DNA of 64,000 nucleotides. Source: Membranihabitans maritimus. GTDB taxonomy: Bacteria > Bacteroidota > Bacteroidia > Chitinophagales > Saprospiraceae. Position numbers and translations under genes: made by a program. The stretch is from assembly GCF_021729145.1 (NCBI RefSeq), contig NZ_JAJSLW010000002.1:372001-436000 (forward strand). The letters are read 5' to 3'. The notes beneath the pieces were generated by a model. That model did no database searches. It worked only from the letters and a program-made list of their open reading frames with translations, and was not told the DNA's origin. Shown here piece after piece: positions 8,760-17,863 of the stretch; position 1 is the stretch's first letter, and every line of letters starts with the position of its first letter.

Positions 8760-11700
8760 AATATAAACTAGTAGTTTTTATACTTGGCATGCTTACATTT
8801 TGGTCTTGTTCGGATAAAAGGAATGAGGTTCGTATTTTAACAATCGGTCTTAATAATGATATTCATACAGAAATTCAATCCTTAGCAAAGGAAAGGAGCT
8901 GGTTAGTGGAAACTGATTCCGGGAGAATGGTCAATGCCGATTTCATTGATTCATATAGTTCCGTTATTTTACCTCTTTCGACGCTCGATAACCTGTATTA
9001 CAGGGAACGCAATACAATTGAAAGGTACGTAGAGGCTGGAGGGGGGATGGTTGTTTTAATAGACACAGTTTTAAATTTTCCTGTGTGGCCGATCACAAAA
9101 AGAATTCAAAATGGCAATTATAATGTTATAGCTGGATCCGGTGAAATTCAAGTGATAAAAAAATTACAATCCATCGAGTGGTTAACACATCTGGAAAATT
9201 CAATAGGAAATAATAGTACACCGGATTACTCGCGTGTTCGCACACGAAAAATACCTGATGAAAAAAGGTATACACGGCAAATTTTGGTAGAGGGTATGGA
9301 TGAGCCCATGCAAATGCAAATTTTACCCGATGGGAATGTATTAATTGTAGAACGAAAAGGGGCTGTGAAATTATATGATGAATCTGATGGGGATATTAGT
9401 GTAATAGCTCGCTTTAATGTATTTAGTGGAATAGAAGATGGACTTTTGGGAGTGGTTTTGGATCCCGAATATGAAAATAATCATTGGGTTTATTTTTATT
9501 ATGCAGTTGGTGGAGATCAGTCAATAAATCGTTTGTCAAGAATGGTTTTTGATGACGGTGTTTTATATCAGGATACGGAAAAAGTTCTTTTGGAAATCCC
9601 TACACAACGTAGGTATTGTTGCCATTCGGCAGGATATTTGTTTTTTGACAGTAATGGGTTGTTGTACCTTTCTGTCGGGGATAATACCAACGCAGAGGAA
9701 GCGGAAGGATATATCCCAATTGATGAACGTCCGGGTAGACAATTGGCAGATGACCAGGCTACGGCTGCTAACACGAATGATCTTCGCGGAAAGATATTGA
9801 GAATTAAACCGGAAAATGATGGGAGTTATTCGATTCCGGAAGGAAATCTTTTTCCCGAGGGAACGCCCGGAACACGACCGGAAATATATATTATGGGTAG
9901 TCGAAATCCGTACCGGTTTTCCGTAGATAGTAAAACAGGAACAGTATTTTGGGGAGATGTTGGTCCGGATACCAAGGTTGAGGGAGAGGATGGATTAATG
10001 AGTTACGATGAATTTAATCGTGCGGATCAACCGGGATTTTATGGATGGCCGTATTTCCTGGGAAATAATCAAGCCTTTCCGTACTATGATTTCGAAACCA
10101 AAGAGGAAGGGCCAAGGTTTAATCCGGAAAACCCGGTAAATATTTCACCTAATAATTCGGGCTTGAAGAAATTGCCTCGGGCTCAATCCGCCTTTATTTG
10201 GTATGGAAGAGGGGTTTCAGGTAAATTTCCATTGGTAGGTAGCGGTGGAGCCAGTGCCATGGCGGGTCCGGTATTTCATGGTGAGGATTTTGAGGGTAAA
10301 CCTTTTCGCTTACCGGATTATTACGAGGGTAAATTACTGATCTATGAGTGGATAAGAAATTGGGTAATGGCCGTAGAGTTTGATGAAAATGGTGAAATGG
10401 TTTTTATGGAGCCATTTTTAGATCAATTTAGTTTTTCTTCCCCTGTGGATTTTACTTTTGGACCGGATGGCGCTTTGTATGTGCTGGAATACGGGACTAA
10501 TTGGTTTTCCAAAAACAATGATGCTAAATTGGTTCGGATAGAATACGTAGAAGGTAATCGTCCTCCGGAGGTAATCATTCGGACTGATAAAACTGTAGGT
10601 GCTCAGCCATTGGAAGTTGCGTTTGATGGTAGCAGTACAATTGATCATGATGGAGACCGATCATTGAATTATACCTGGAAAATTGAAGACAATGAATTGG
10701 AAGGAGAGGAAGTAGATTATACTTTCAATAATCCGGGAGTTTATGATGTGGTTCTCGAAGTTGACGATGGAAATGGAGGAGTAGGGAAAAGTACTATGCA
10801 AGTTAAGGTAGGCAACACACCTCCAGCTATCCGGCTAGAATTTGAAGGTAATCAAAGTTTTTATAGAGGCTCAAAAGAGATTCCGTATAAAATCGAAATT
10901 AATGATGCTGAAGATGGGAAAATACCTGAAGATAAAATTGTTACCCGATTCGACTTCCTGGAAAATAGAGAAGACCTTGCTTTGGTTCTTGGGAATACAG
11001 AAAGCGTAGGAAATAGCAAATACCAATTAGGGAAAATTTTGATGGACGAAAGTGATTGTCAGTCTTGTCATGATATCGACGAAGAATCAGTAGGTCCTAG
11101 ATATAAAGCTATTGCTGCGAAATATGCGGGAAGAGAGGAGGCGGTAACACTTCTTTCACAAAAGATTATTGAAGGAGGTAGTGGAGTTTGGGGAAGTCGA
11201 TCGATGACGCCTCATCCGGATTTAGGTAAATCAGATGCGGAGGAGATGGTAAAATATATACTCTCTCTGGATTTAGATAACATAGGAATACCAGCCAACG
11301 GTAATCTGATGTTTAATCGGCATACTTTAAAGAATGAGTCGGGGGCGTATGTGTTAATTTCAGAATATACAGACAAAGGGGGAAAAGGAGAGGTTCCTCC
11401 TATTCGATCTATTGCCCAGAATGTATGGATATCGCCCAAAGTGGAAGCAGAAATGTTTGATGAAGGGAATGTGGGAATAGCTACTATTACAACGGAGAAT
11501 TTGAGTTATATCCGCAATATCCGTAGCGGGACTTTTGTGAAATTTAATACTATTGATCTCTCTGGAATTTCCGAAATAAAATACAGGGTTTTAGGAACAG
11601 GAAAAGGAGGTACTATTAATCTTCATCTCGATAGTGTTGATGGTCCTTTGGTGAGTTCTTTGGACATAAATGGGGATTCTGACAAGTGGGAAGAGTTGGT

Positions 11701-11809
11701 ATCTGCTGTGGAATATGTGGATGGGGTGCATGACTTGTATTTTGTGTTTAAAAACGACGAAGCGGGTCATCAATTATTGTTTAATTTGGATTGGGTGTAT
11801 TTTCAGTGA
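8756..11809 (+). CDS. Lipoprotein with ThuA-like, glucose/sorbosone dehydrogenase-like, PKD, cytochrome c and CBM6-like domains
   Basis: The 1017-residue product begins with a lipobox (TFWSC, Cys 18). Domains in order: a shortened ThuA-like alpha/beta domain (about 25-150), a six-bladed GSDH/PQQ-type dehydrogenase propeller (about 175-600, with CCHSAGYLFF and GSRNPYRF), a PKD domain (about 600-690), a single-haem cytochrome c with CQSCH at 768-772, and a CBM6-like carbohydrate-binding domain (about 890-1017). This fits surface or periplasmic oxidation of a sugar with electrons passed to the fused haem. The same domain set is frequent in Cytophagales and Planctomycetota. The start codon overlaps the transporter stop, so it belongs to the same transcription unit. 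Confidence 0.85.
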   Translation: MKYKLVVFILGMLTFWSCSDKRNEVRILTIGLNNDIHTEIQSLAKERSWLVETDSGRMVNADFIDSYSSVILPLSTLDNLYYRERNTIERYVEAGGGMVVLIDTVLNFPVWPITKRIQNGNYNVIAGSGEIQVIKKLQSIEWLTHLENSIGNNSTPDYSRVRTRKIPDEKRYTRQILVEGMDEPMQMQILPDGNVLIVERKGAVKLYDESDGDISVIARFNVFSGIEDGLLGVVLDPEYENNHWVYFYYAVGGDQSINRLSRMVFDDGVLYQDTEKVLLEIPTQRRYCCHSAGYLFFDSNGLLYLSVGDNTNAEEAEGYIPIDERPGRQLADDQATAANTNDLRGKILRIKPENDGSYSIPEGNLFPEGTPGTRPEIYIMGSRNPYRFSVDSKTGTVFWGDVGPDTKVEGEDGLMSYDEFNRADQPGFYGWPYFLGNNQAFPYYDFETKEEGPRFNPENPVNISPNNSGLKKLPRAQSAFIWYGRGVSGKFPLVGSGGASAMAGPVFHGEDFEGKPFRLPDYYEGKLLIYEWIRNWVMAVEFDENGEMVFMEPFLDQFSFSSPVDFTFGPDGALYVLEYGTNWFSKNNDAKLVRIEYVEGNRPPEVIIRTDKTVGAQPLEVAFDGSSTIDHDGDRSLNYTWKIEDNELEGEEVDYTFNNPGVYDVVLEVDDGNGGVGKSTMQVKVGNTPPAIRLEFEGNQSFYRGSKEIPYKIEINDAEDGKIPEDKIVTRFDFLENREDLALVLGNTESVGNSKYQLGKILMDESDCQSCHDIDEESVGPRYKAIAAKYAGREEAVTLLSQKIIEGGSGVWGSRSMTPHPDLGKSDAEEMVKYILSLDLDNIGIPANGNLMFNRHTLKNESGAYVLISEYTDKGGKGEVPPIRSIAQNVWISPKVEAEMFDEGNVGIATITTENLSYIRNIRSGTFVKFNTIDLSGISEIKYRVLGTGKGGTINLHLDSVDGPLVSSLDINGDSDKWEELVSAVEYVDGVHDLYFVFKNDEAGHQLLFNLDWVYFQ

Positions 11810-11849
11810 AAAATTATCTTCTATCTGTCTGCTGCCTTTCGGCTTCTGC

Positions 11850-12479
11850 CTAAGCCCATTTAATGATTTTATCAAGTCTGTTAAACAGGCGGGTTTTCCG
11901 ATTTTCGGTATCTATTTCTATTCCGCAAAAGCTGCCACCGGTGGTATTCGAATATAAAACCAGGTAATACGTCCCTCCCAACAGTAGCCCGCAGATAGCG
12001 CGGATATCGACGTCGGTCCCTGCAAAAAACGGATCGGTTATGGCAAATATCTCCCCCCCCCCGAATTTTTCCCTGTCCTCACTGATTTCACTCATTAGCT
12101 TGCTCTTTTCGCTGATCTCCCAAAGAATGATTTTTTGGGTTTCGGAATCTTCAGACATATCTTCGAACAGGTTTTTGAACACATTTGTCAGGAAATCCTT
12201 GCCATGATCATGCTGATGCTGTTCGGCAAGTTCTTTTGACAGGTGGCTACTAAAAGCCGTCCAATAGTCCCTGCTTCGTACGTAGGTCGCTACCAGGTCG
12301 TCAGCAGACCCGAAGTAGCGATAGATGAGTTTCTTGCTTACCCCTGCGGTTTTCGCAATGTTGTTTACGCCTAGTTTGGTATACCCTTGCGTTCGGATGA
12401 CTTCACCTACTGCGTTGATCAGTTTCAACTTTGTACGTTCTTTATTACGGAATTCGCCTTTCGGTATTTTTCGGGCCAT
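11850..12479 (-). CDS. TetR/AcrR family transcriptional regulator
   Basis: The 209-residue protein carries an N-terminal TetR DNA-binding domain (about residues 14-60, ending in VSKKLIYRYFGSADDLV) and a helical C-terminal ligand-binding region with no recognisable ligand specificity. It is transcribed toward the end of the glycan locus. Its closest upstream neighbours are a toxin-antitoxin pair on the same strand. There is no adjacent efflux gene, so the target is not evident. Confidence 0.85.
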   Translation of the reverse strand: MARKIPKGEFRNKERTKLKLINAVGEVIRTQGYTKLGVNNIAKTAGVSKKLIYRYFGSADDLVATYVRSRDYWTAFSSHLSKELAEQHQHDHGKDFLTNVFKNLFEDMSEDSETQKIILWEISEKSKLMSEISEDREKFGGGEIFAITDPFFAGTDVDIRAICGLLLGGTYYLVLYSNTTGGSFCGIEIDTENRKTRLFNRLDKIIKWA

Positions 12480-12522
12480 TTTCTGTGACAGTTGTTTTTT
12501 ATATCACGAGTATACGCTCAGA

Positions 12523-12750
12523 TTATGCCACCTGGAGTTTGACGACTTCAAGTTCGGCTCCTTTTGCATAAGCTTCATTGCCCTTTTTTAGAACCAACTT
12601 GGTCATTTCAGACGAAAGATAGTAGTGCCCACAATTAGTACAGACTTCAGCCGGTACGTTTTTGATAAGAACGATGGTTTCTCCTTTTTCCAAAGTTACC
12701 GTCACGTGCCCTTTTTCAGTGATTCCATTTTTGCATAACGTACATTCCAT
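12523..12750 (-). CDS. YgiT-type zinc-finger protein, probable antitoxin
   Basis: The 75-residue protein has two CxxC pairs (CTLCKNG at the start and CTNCGHYYLS in the middle), the zinc-binding half of MqsA/YgiT antitoxins. The helix-turn-helix half of MqsA is missing, which is usual for this short class. It sits two bases after the DUF4258 gene on the same strand, with the toxin-like gene first. Role as antitoxin is inferred from the pairing. Confidence 0.75.
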   Translation of the reverse strand: MECTLCKNGITEKGHVTVTLEKGETIVLIKNVPAEVCTNCGHYYLSSEMTKLVLKKGNEAYAKGAELEVVKLQVA

Positions 12751-12752
12751 GA

Positions 12753-13052
12753 CTATTGAATTTTAGATTTAAAACTATCATCCCATATATTAGGGTCAGG
12801 TTTATAAGCTGTTATTATAACACAACTGTTTTCTTTTTTGTTGATGGCTATTACTACATGTAAAGGTCTACTATTAACAATTCCTAACAATAAACAACTC
12901 GGAAATGGTTTATCGTTCGGATAATCTGCGATAATTTCTCCAAATTTAATGATTTTATCAATCTCTTCTGTAGAAATATTTCGTTTAAACATCTGGATAA
13001 CGGCATGATCACTATAAGTAAGTTCCTTGCATGTAAAATAGACAGTGTCCAT
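12753..13052 (-). CDS. DUF4258-like protein, probable toxin of a type II pair
   Basis: The 99-residue protein has the DUF4258 pattern: SDHAVIQMFKRNIS near the N-terminus (H..M..R..I), IADYPNDKPFPSCLLLG in the middle, and a final CVIITAYKPDPNIWD, which resembles the end of RelE-fold proteins. DUF4258 genes are typically next to a YgiT-type zinc-finger gene, as here. Autoregulation is likely but the operator is not identified with confidence. Confidence 0.75.
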   Translation of the reverse strand: MDTVYFTCKELTYSDHAVIQMFKRNISTEEIDKIIKFGEIIADYPNDKPFPSCLLLGIVNSRPLHVVIAINKKENSCVIITAYKPDPNIWDDSFKSKIQ

Positions 13053-13332
13053 ATGCAGACATTTGTTTGTGATAATTACTTTCTCTTTCTTCAGATTTCT
13101 AACTCCATTTGTCAGAACAATTCAAGTAAAAATATAGTAATTATGTCACTAATCGGTAACAATTTTTATTTATGTCACCACTTGTTAAGATTTTAGTTCA
13201 TTTTTTTGTATAAACCGGTTTTAAATAAGCTGAAGATAGCTCTGCTGTTTATCATGAATAAAGCGGGCTAAGCTTTCCGGTGCCAAAAATTTGGCTAATA
13301 TTGTGTATTTTGTCGACGCTCATTTTTATAGT
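13053..13332. other. Intergenic region between divergent genes, with a direct repeat
   Basis: This stretch separates the toxin-antitoxin pair from the lipoprotein gene. Two copies of TTATGTCAC occur at 13141-13149 and 13170-13178, 29 bases apart, about three helical turns. They could be an operator for the toxin-antitoxin pair. No gene is evident. Confidence 0.3.
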
Positions 13333-14355
13333 ATGAAACCAGTGGTCCGAATATATAAATCAATCGCGATAACATGCAAGTTGATAATAGCCTTGTTTTT
13401 TACCCAGGCATGCTCGAAATATCAATTTAATCATGCATTTGAGAATATTCCTGAGACAGGGGTGGCAGTACCCTTATCGGGTACTATATCCATTGATCAG
13501 ACAGGTGGCCATTTACAGGGGATTCAATTATATGATAAGCAAAAGCATAAGTACCTTTTTATGTCGGGAAGTTCATCGGATGTGGCTTATATGGTTAAAG
13601 CCCAATTGGACGGAAGCGCCCGTATCTTAGGCACTGATTCATTGCTATTAGACCCATACAGGCATGCCGGTGGTTTTCAAATTTATGATCAGTTTTTAGC
13701 AGTTGGTATCGAGGATAATAAACGTAGAAACACATCCCGCGTGATGGTTTACGATTTGGGAAAAAGTGAGGGAGTCTGGTCGGATCCCTTGCAGGTGATC
13801 ACCAGGGAAGGTGAATACGAACGTGTAACGGCCGGAGCTGTGGGAATCACTAAGCTAGATGATCAATTTCTTATTGCAGTAGCCAATTGGGATAGCCGGA
13901 ACCTTGACTTTTATTTTTGTGAGGAAGATAAATTTATTGAAGGGGAAAAAGGTTTTCGCCTTATTGGAAGCTTGGAGTTGGCAAGGATTTCCCGCGAGAA
14001 TTGGTCTGATACGATTTGGCACTCCTATCAAAACATAAATCTTTTTACAGGATCGGGAAACCAGCTTTATCTAATGGGCTTTGCTACCAATGAGAATGGC
14101 AATAATGTAGCTGATTTATATAAATTAGATATCGATAAATCGGATATAGAGAGATTAAATCAATTCAATGGATCAGTTGAAACAATTCTTATCAAAAAAA
14201 TTAGTACCAGAACATTTAAATTAATTGGTAATACAAGTTTCAGGTCGGGAGCAGGTACATTCCGAAATGATAATGGTCTTTTATCAATATTTGTGTGTCC
14301 CGAGCACATTGACCAAAATTCGAAGGTAGGGGTTTACTCGATGGATGGGTATTAA
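13333..14355 (+). CDS. Hypothetical lipoprotein, possibly a beta-propeller
   Basis: The frame is open from a TTG at 13291, but ATG 13333 gives a proper lipoprotein signal (hydrophobic core LIIALFF, lipobox TQAC, Cys 27) and is chosen. The mature part of about 314 residues is built of beta-rich stretches with recurring patterns (LDDQFLIAVANWDSRNLDFY, GSGNQLYLMGFATNE) that suggest a propeller. I do not recognise the family. It lies between the toxin-antitoxin pair and a convergent MBL gene and appears to be a single-gene unit. Confidence 0.6.
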   Translation: MKPVVRIYKSIAITCKLIIALFFTQACSKYQFNHAFENIPETGVAVPLSGTISIDQTGGHLQGIQLYDKQKHKYLFMSGSSSDVAYMVKAQLDGSARILGTDSLLLDPYRHAGGFQIYDQFLAVGIEDNKRRNTSRVMVYDLGKSEGVWSDPLQVITREGEYERVTAGAVGITKLDDQFLIAVANWDSRNLDFYFCEEDKFIEGEKGFRLIGSLELARISRENWSDTIWHSYQNINLFTGSGNQLYLMGFATNENGNNVADLYKLDIDKSDIERLNQFNGSVETILIKKISTRTFKLIGNTSFRSGAGTFRNDNGLLSIFVCPEHIDQNSKVGVYSMDGY

Positions 14356-14368
14356 AATTGGGTTATAC

Positions 14369-15424
14369 TCACTCATACTCTTCCCACCACTCATCTGAAG
14401 GGAAATCCGAACCAATATTTACGATTTCTCCCAACCTGGGAACGACATATTTTAAACCCTGTATAGTAGCATGTTGCACAAATTTCCGGACGGGTTCTTT
14501 CCAGGGGTGAACAGCAAGGGCAAACCCACCCCAATGCACAGGCATGACAATATCTGCATTTACTTCTTTTCCCACTTTTACACTTTCATTGGGAAATAGG
14601 TGTATTTGTTTCCAATTTTCATTGTATTGGCCGCATTCGATCAAAGCAAAATCGAAATGTTTAAACCGATCTTTAATTTGGGAAAAGTGATTGCCATATC
14701 CTCCATCGCCACTAAAGTAGACCTTTAGTTGTGGTGTCTCAAATACCCATCCGCCCCAGAGGGATTTCCCCCGGTCACGCAGCCCGCGCCCGGAAAAATG
14801 CCGGGTTGGGGTATAAGTGATTTTTATATTTCCAAGGGTAAAACTGTTCCACCAATCCAGCTCCTCAATTTTATCATTAGGAATTCCCCAGTATCTTAAA
14901 TGTCTTCCTAAGCCTAACCCGGAGTAATACTTTATTTCTCTTTTTTTTAATTTTTGAATACTTTGAAAGTCCAGGTGGTCGTAGTGATCATGGGTGAAGA
15001 GAATAGCGTCAATATTTGGTAAATGGTCAATAAGTTTCAATGTGTTTTCCGAAAATCTTTTGGTTGGAAAAGGGGCAATAGGAGACGCATTGGAACCGAA
15101 CATGGGGTCGATCAGGATATTTTTACCTTCTAACTGAAGTAATAGTACCGAGTGTCCGAACCAGATAAACTTAGGTTTATCCGTAATTGTTGAAAATGCA
15201 TCTAAATCAGGACTTTCTACCGGTATTGGTTTTTCGGGTTCACGCTGCGTTTGATCCCAAAAACGCTTTTTTAGAAAACCGGGTAGAGCGGATAAGCTAA
15301 AATCCATAGAAGTGTTTTCCAGGTTCTGAAAAGCTTTTCTGTTCCAGTTTGGTGATTCAGTGTACCGGGATATTTCATTTGAGGTGATTTTTCCCCCGAA
15401 TTGTTTGAAATAATTAAAAGGCAA
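14369..15424 (-). CDS. MBL-fold metallo-hydrolase (UlaG / NAPE-PLD-like)
   Basis: The 351-residue protein has the metallo-beta-lactamase motif HDHYDH (in FTHDHYDHLD), then the metal ligands expected in SGDGGYG and MPVHWGGF. The opening KFIWFGHSVLLLQLEG and the overall length match the NAPE-hydrolysing phospholipase D-like/UlaG group, which hydrolyses phosphodiesters or lactones. It has no signal peptide. Its 5' end overlaps the 3' end of the PIN-domain gene by 11 bases on the same strand, so it may be transcribed with that toxin-antitoxin pair. Confidence 0.8.
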   Translation of the reverse strand: MPFNYFKQFGGKITSNEISRYTESPNWNRKAFQNLENTSMDFSLSALPGFLKKRFWDQTQREPEKPIPVESPDLDAFSTITDKPKFIWFGHSVLLLQLEGKNILIDPMFGSNASPIAPFPTKRFSENTLKLIDHLPNIDAILFTHDHYDHLDFQSIQKLKKREIKYYSGLGLGRHLRYWGIPNDKIEELDWWNSFTLGNIKITYTPTRHFSGRGLRDRGKSLWGGWVFETPQLKVYFSGDGGYGNHFSQIKDRFKHFDFALIECGQYNENWKQIHLFPNESVKVGKEVNADIVMPVHWGGFALAVHPWKEPVRKFVQHATIQGLKYVVPRLGEIVNIGSDFPSDEWWEEYE

Positions 15425-15839
15425 AATGCAGTGTTTTTAAAAATTGGTCCGGAGTCATTACCGGAAGCAAAGATTTTTTAAAGTCTTTTCCATTTCGGGT
15501 TATGATTATTTCGCAGTCCGATTCAGTAGCGCTGAAATATTGTAGGGCATCCTCAAAGTCTTTTATGGATGAATTCAAGCCCTTCTCAATGGTGTGTTCA
15601 TCAAGTGAGCATATTTCACTTATGATTTTGAATTTACGAAGCTTTTCTTTCGCTATCCCGGGGCTTTCAAATTTGGAGAGAAAGTAATTGACCGTAGCAA
15701 ATGAAATAGGGGAAACTACCATTCTCAGTTTATTTTTTTCTGCTAAGGTCGCTATTTTGGCAACCGGATCATAAAATGGCTCCCGTTCTCCTAATAGATC
15801 CAACATAACGTTGGTATCTATAAAAATCCGTTCGTTCAT
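15414..15839 (-). CDS. PIN-domain protein, VapC-like toxin
   Basis: The 141-residue protein opens with FIDTNVMLDLLGERE, the first acidic motif of PIN ribonucleases. Later acidic residues are visible (SIKDFEDALQYFSA, then CEIIITRNGKDFK), as expected for the metal site. It overlaps the upstream antitoxin gene by four bases, the usual arrangement of a type II toxin-antitoxin operon. The predicted action is RNA cleavage in the cytoplasm, restrained by the partner. Confidence 0.85.
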   Translation of the reverse strand: MNERIFIDTNVMLDLLGEREPFYDPVAKIATLAEKNKLRMVVSPISFATVNYFLSKFESPGIAKEKLRKFKIISEICSLDEHTIEKGLNSSIKDFEDALQYFSATESDCEIIITRNGKDFKKSLLPVMTPDQFLKTLHFAF

Positions 15840-16084
15840 TTGTATTTCTGCATTAAATAATCGGAGTACTCCCCTTTATAATCCAAATCCGTTGGAATTT
15901 TAGTCCCTGTGGAAATACTTTTTACAAACGGGGAAATTTCAAAATCCGAAGTGTCTTTTTCAGAGACCAGAGATTGAAGATAGGCTTCCACGATTCGGGA
16001 TAAACTCATTTTTTTATCCGAAGCGTATTCTTTTGCCCTTTCAATTACTTTTTGATTGAGCTTTAAAGTTAATTTTTTGTCCAT
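15836..16084 (-). CDS. Antitoxin partner of the PIN-domain toxin (DUF6364-like)
   Basis: A short protein, MDKKLTLKLNQKVIERAKEY at its start, then KKMSLSRIVEAYLQSL, the ribbon-helix-helix-like pattern of DUF6364 antitoxins. In-frame ATGs exist at 16096 and 16108, but the first lies inside a perfect palindrome and the second in its edge, so MDKK at 16084 is the preferred start. It overlaps the toxin gene by four bases and should both neutralise the toxin and bind the palindrome. Confidence 0.75.
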   Translation of the reverse strand: MDKKLTLKLNQKVIERAKEYASDKKMSLSRIVEAYLQSLVSEKDTSDFEISPFVKSISTGTKIPTDLDYKGEYSDYLMQKYK

Positions 16085-16094
16085 TACAAATGGC

Positions 16095-16110
16095 ATTTGT
16101 ACGTACAAAT
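16095..16110. promoter_or_regulatory. Perfect 16-bp palindrome, candidate toxin-antitoxin operator
   Basis: ATTTGTACGTACAAAT reads identically on both strands. It lies 11-26 bases upstream of the preferred antitoxin start, where ribbon-helix-helix antitoxins usually bind to repress their own operon. Confidence 0.6.
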
Positions 16111-16301
16111 ATAATAAAATAATCCGTATTTTATATTGATTGCTTTTTAGATCTGTTTTAGGTAGAGTATATTTTTGTATAACCGTTTATGAATAGATAT
16201 AACCAATTCTGGTTTTATCATTATTTTTAGATATGATATGGATATATTTTGGCTATTTTGTCATTTTAAATCCATTTTATTGGATATATTATGGTTATAA
16301 T

Positions 16302-17378
16302 ATGGATAAATTTATTCAAAAATTAGATTTTGACCTTGTAACAACACAAGAAGTTTTGATGCTTATTGGTCTGATAGACAGATATAAAGGAAAATGGAAT
16401 GCAATTGAAAAGGAGGAAAACAGGTATTTAATAGAAATGCGTAGAAGATCGCATATTGAAGGTACAGGTTCTTCATTAAGATTAGATGGATATTCGATTA
16501 CGAATTCGGAAATTCAAAATCTTTTAAGTAGCGGAGGAAATACCTTCCCGAAAAGTAGTGGTCAACAAAATGCAAAGGGGTACTATGAAGCATTGGAGCT
16601 TATACAAAACCAATACACCCGGATTGAACTTTCTGGAAGTTACATCAAGAAATTGCACCAGTTAATATTTAAGTATAATACAAAAGACAATGATAAAACC
16701 GGTGGATATAGACCGGATTCCAGCATTGTCTCCGCTAAAAAATATCCGGAAGGTAGACAAAGGTCTGTAATTGTTACTGCGAATTCGGATTCGGTATCCG
16801 GGGAAATGAATGAGCTATTGGAATGGACGAATAGTCAATTACGAACTGCTAAGGTTCATCCCCTTATTGTCATTGCTAGTTTTATTTATGAGTTTTTGAT
16901 TATTCATCCGTTTGAAATGGGTAATGGGGTTTTATCCCGATTGTTGACTACTCTTTGTTTTTTAAAGAATGACTATGGTTTTATTCTATATGTATCATTA
17001 GAAAAAATGTATGAAGAATATAAAAAATCGTATAATGAAGTATTGATAAGTGGGGAACGAAATAGGGAAAAAGTAAATGAGCGTTTTGACCAATGGTTAC
17101 TTTTCTTTTTAAAGGGTATCAGAGACATTATTGAGAAACTGGAACACGGATATGTAGCACTCAAATCTCGGGGTAGATACTTAAATGGCCGACAAAAGGA
17201 AATAAAGGATTTTATAGCAAAGAATCAACCTGTAAAGATTAGTGACATTACGAAAGAACTACCTACAATACGGCGAAGTACACTAAAAAAAGATCTTCAA
17301 TACCTGCGGGCGGAGCAGGTACTTACGATGATCGGTAAAGGAAAAGGAAGTATTTATATCTTGAAGGATAATCATTAG
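16302..17378 (+). CDS. Fic family protein with degenerate catalytic motif and C-terminal winged helix
   Basis: Fic enzymes usually transfer AMP or other nucleotide-derived groups to proteins. The N-terminal part has SHIEGTGSSLRLDG (about 46-59), resembling the inhibitory motif of class II Fic proteins. The core motif reads HPFEMGNGVLSR instead of HPFx(D/E)GNGRxxR: the catalytic His and last Arg remain, but the metal-binding acidic residue is Met and the first phosphate-binding Arg is Val. The C-terminus resembles a winged helix (ISDITKELPTIRRSTLKKDL). The frame is open to an ATG at 16233, but the extra 23 residues are low-complexity, so ATG 16302 is preferred. It could be an inactive regulator or use a different substrate. 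Confidence 0.8.
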   Translation: MDKFIQKLDFDLVTTQEVLMLIGLIDRYKGKWNAIEKEENRYLIEMRRRSHIEGTGSSLRLDGYSITNSEIQNLLSSGGNTFPKSSGQQNAKGYYEALELIQNQYTRIELSGSYIKKLHQLIFKYNTKDNDKTGGYRPDSSIVSAKKYPEGRQRSVIVTANSDSVSGEMNELLEWTNSQLRTAKVHPLIVIASFIYEFLIIHPFEMGNGVLSRLLTTLCFLKNDYGFILYVSLEKMYEEYKKSYNEVLISGERNREKVNERFDQWLLFFLKGIRDIIEKLEHGYVALKSRGRYLNGRQKEIKDFIAKNQPVKISDITKELPTIRRSTLKKDLQYLRAEQVLTMIGKGKGSIYILKDNH

Positions 17379-17863
17379 AATATCAAAAGCCCCCTATTTA
17401 ACTAATGATATTATTTTAGGTGGAAATTGATTCAACTAATTATTACTTCCCAGTGACTCCGGGGGATGACCTCTCCAGATGTCCTTTTAAGGGTTGCCAG
17501 GGACGTTAGAGAATTCTTTGGGCAGGAACACATAAAGTAACTGCAATTACGAATGTATATCCAAAGCGCAACCCAAAATATTCGAAGATTGATTCTTACA
17601 AGCTGTTGTTGAAAATAATCCTTAATATCTAGGATCTGTACCCATTATTCTTGCCAGACCGTTTAAAGTCGACAGCGTAAACATACTAAGGATGTGTAGG
17701 GCAAGCTATACTATAGCTGTCCTATTTATTACCCGTGTTCCGCCTTTAGCTATACAATAGTCGCCAAGGTATTGTTTCTGTTAAACTGAGATATTGCTTC
17801 CGCGAAATTTAGCTAAATTCTTAGTAAAAATTTTGGTTATTGACAATTGTATTCAATTTTGTG
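17379..17863. other. Intergenic region with no gene recognised
   Basis: These 485 bases lie between the Fic gene and the 3' end of a reverse-strand gene. I see no open frame with recognisable content, no strong hairpin family and no RNA gene. The sequence could be a decayed gene, but nothing identifies it. Confidence 0.4.

Noticed and set aside
16233-16301. Longer start for the Fic protein
   Set aside because: The added residues are aromatic low-complexity sequence from an AT-rich repeat-like stretch; MDKFIQK at 16302 fits the family better.
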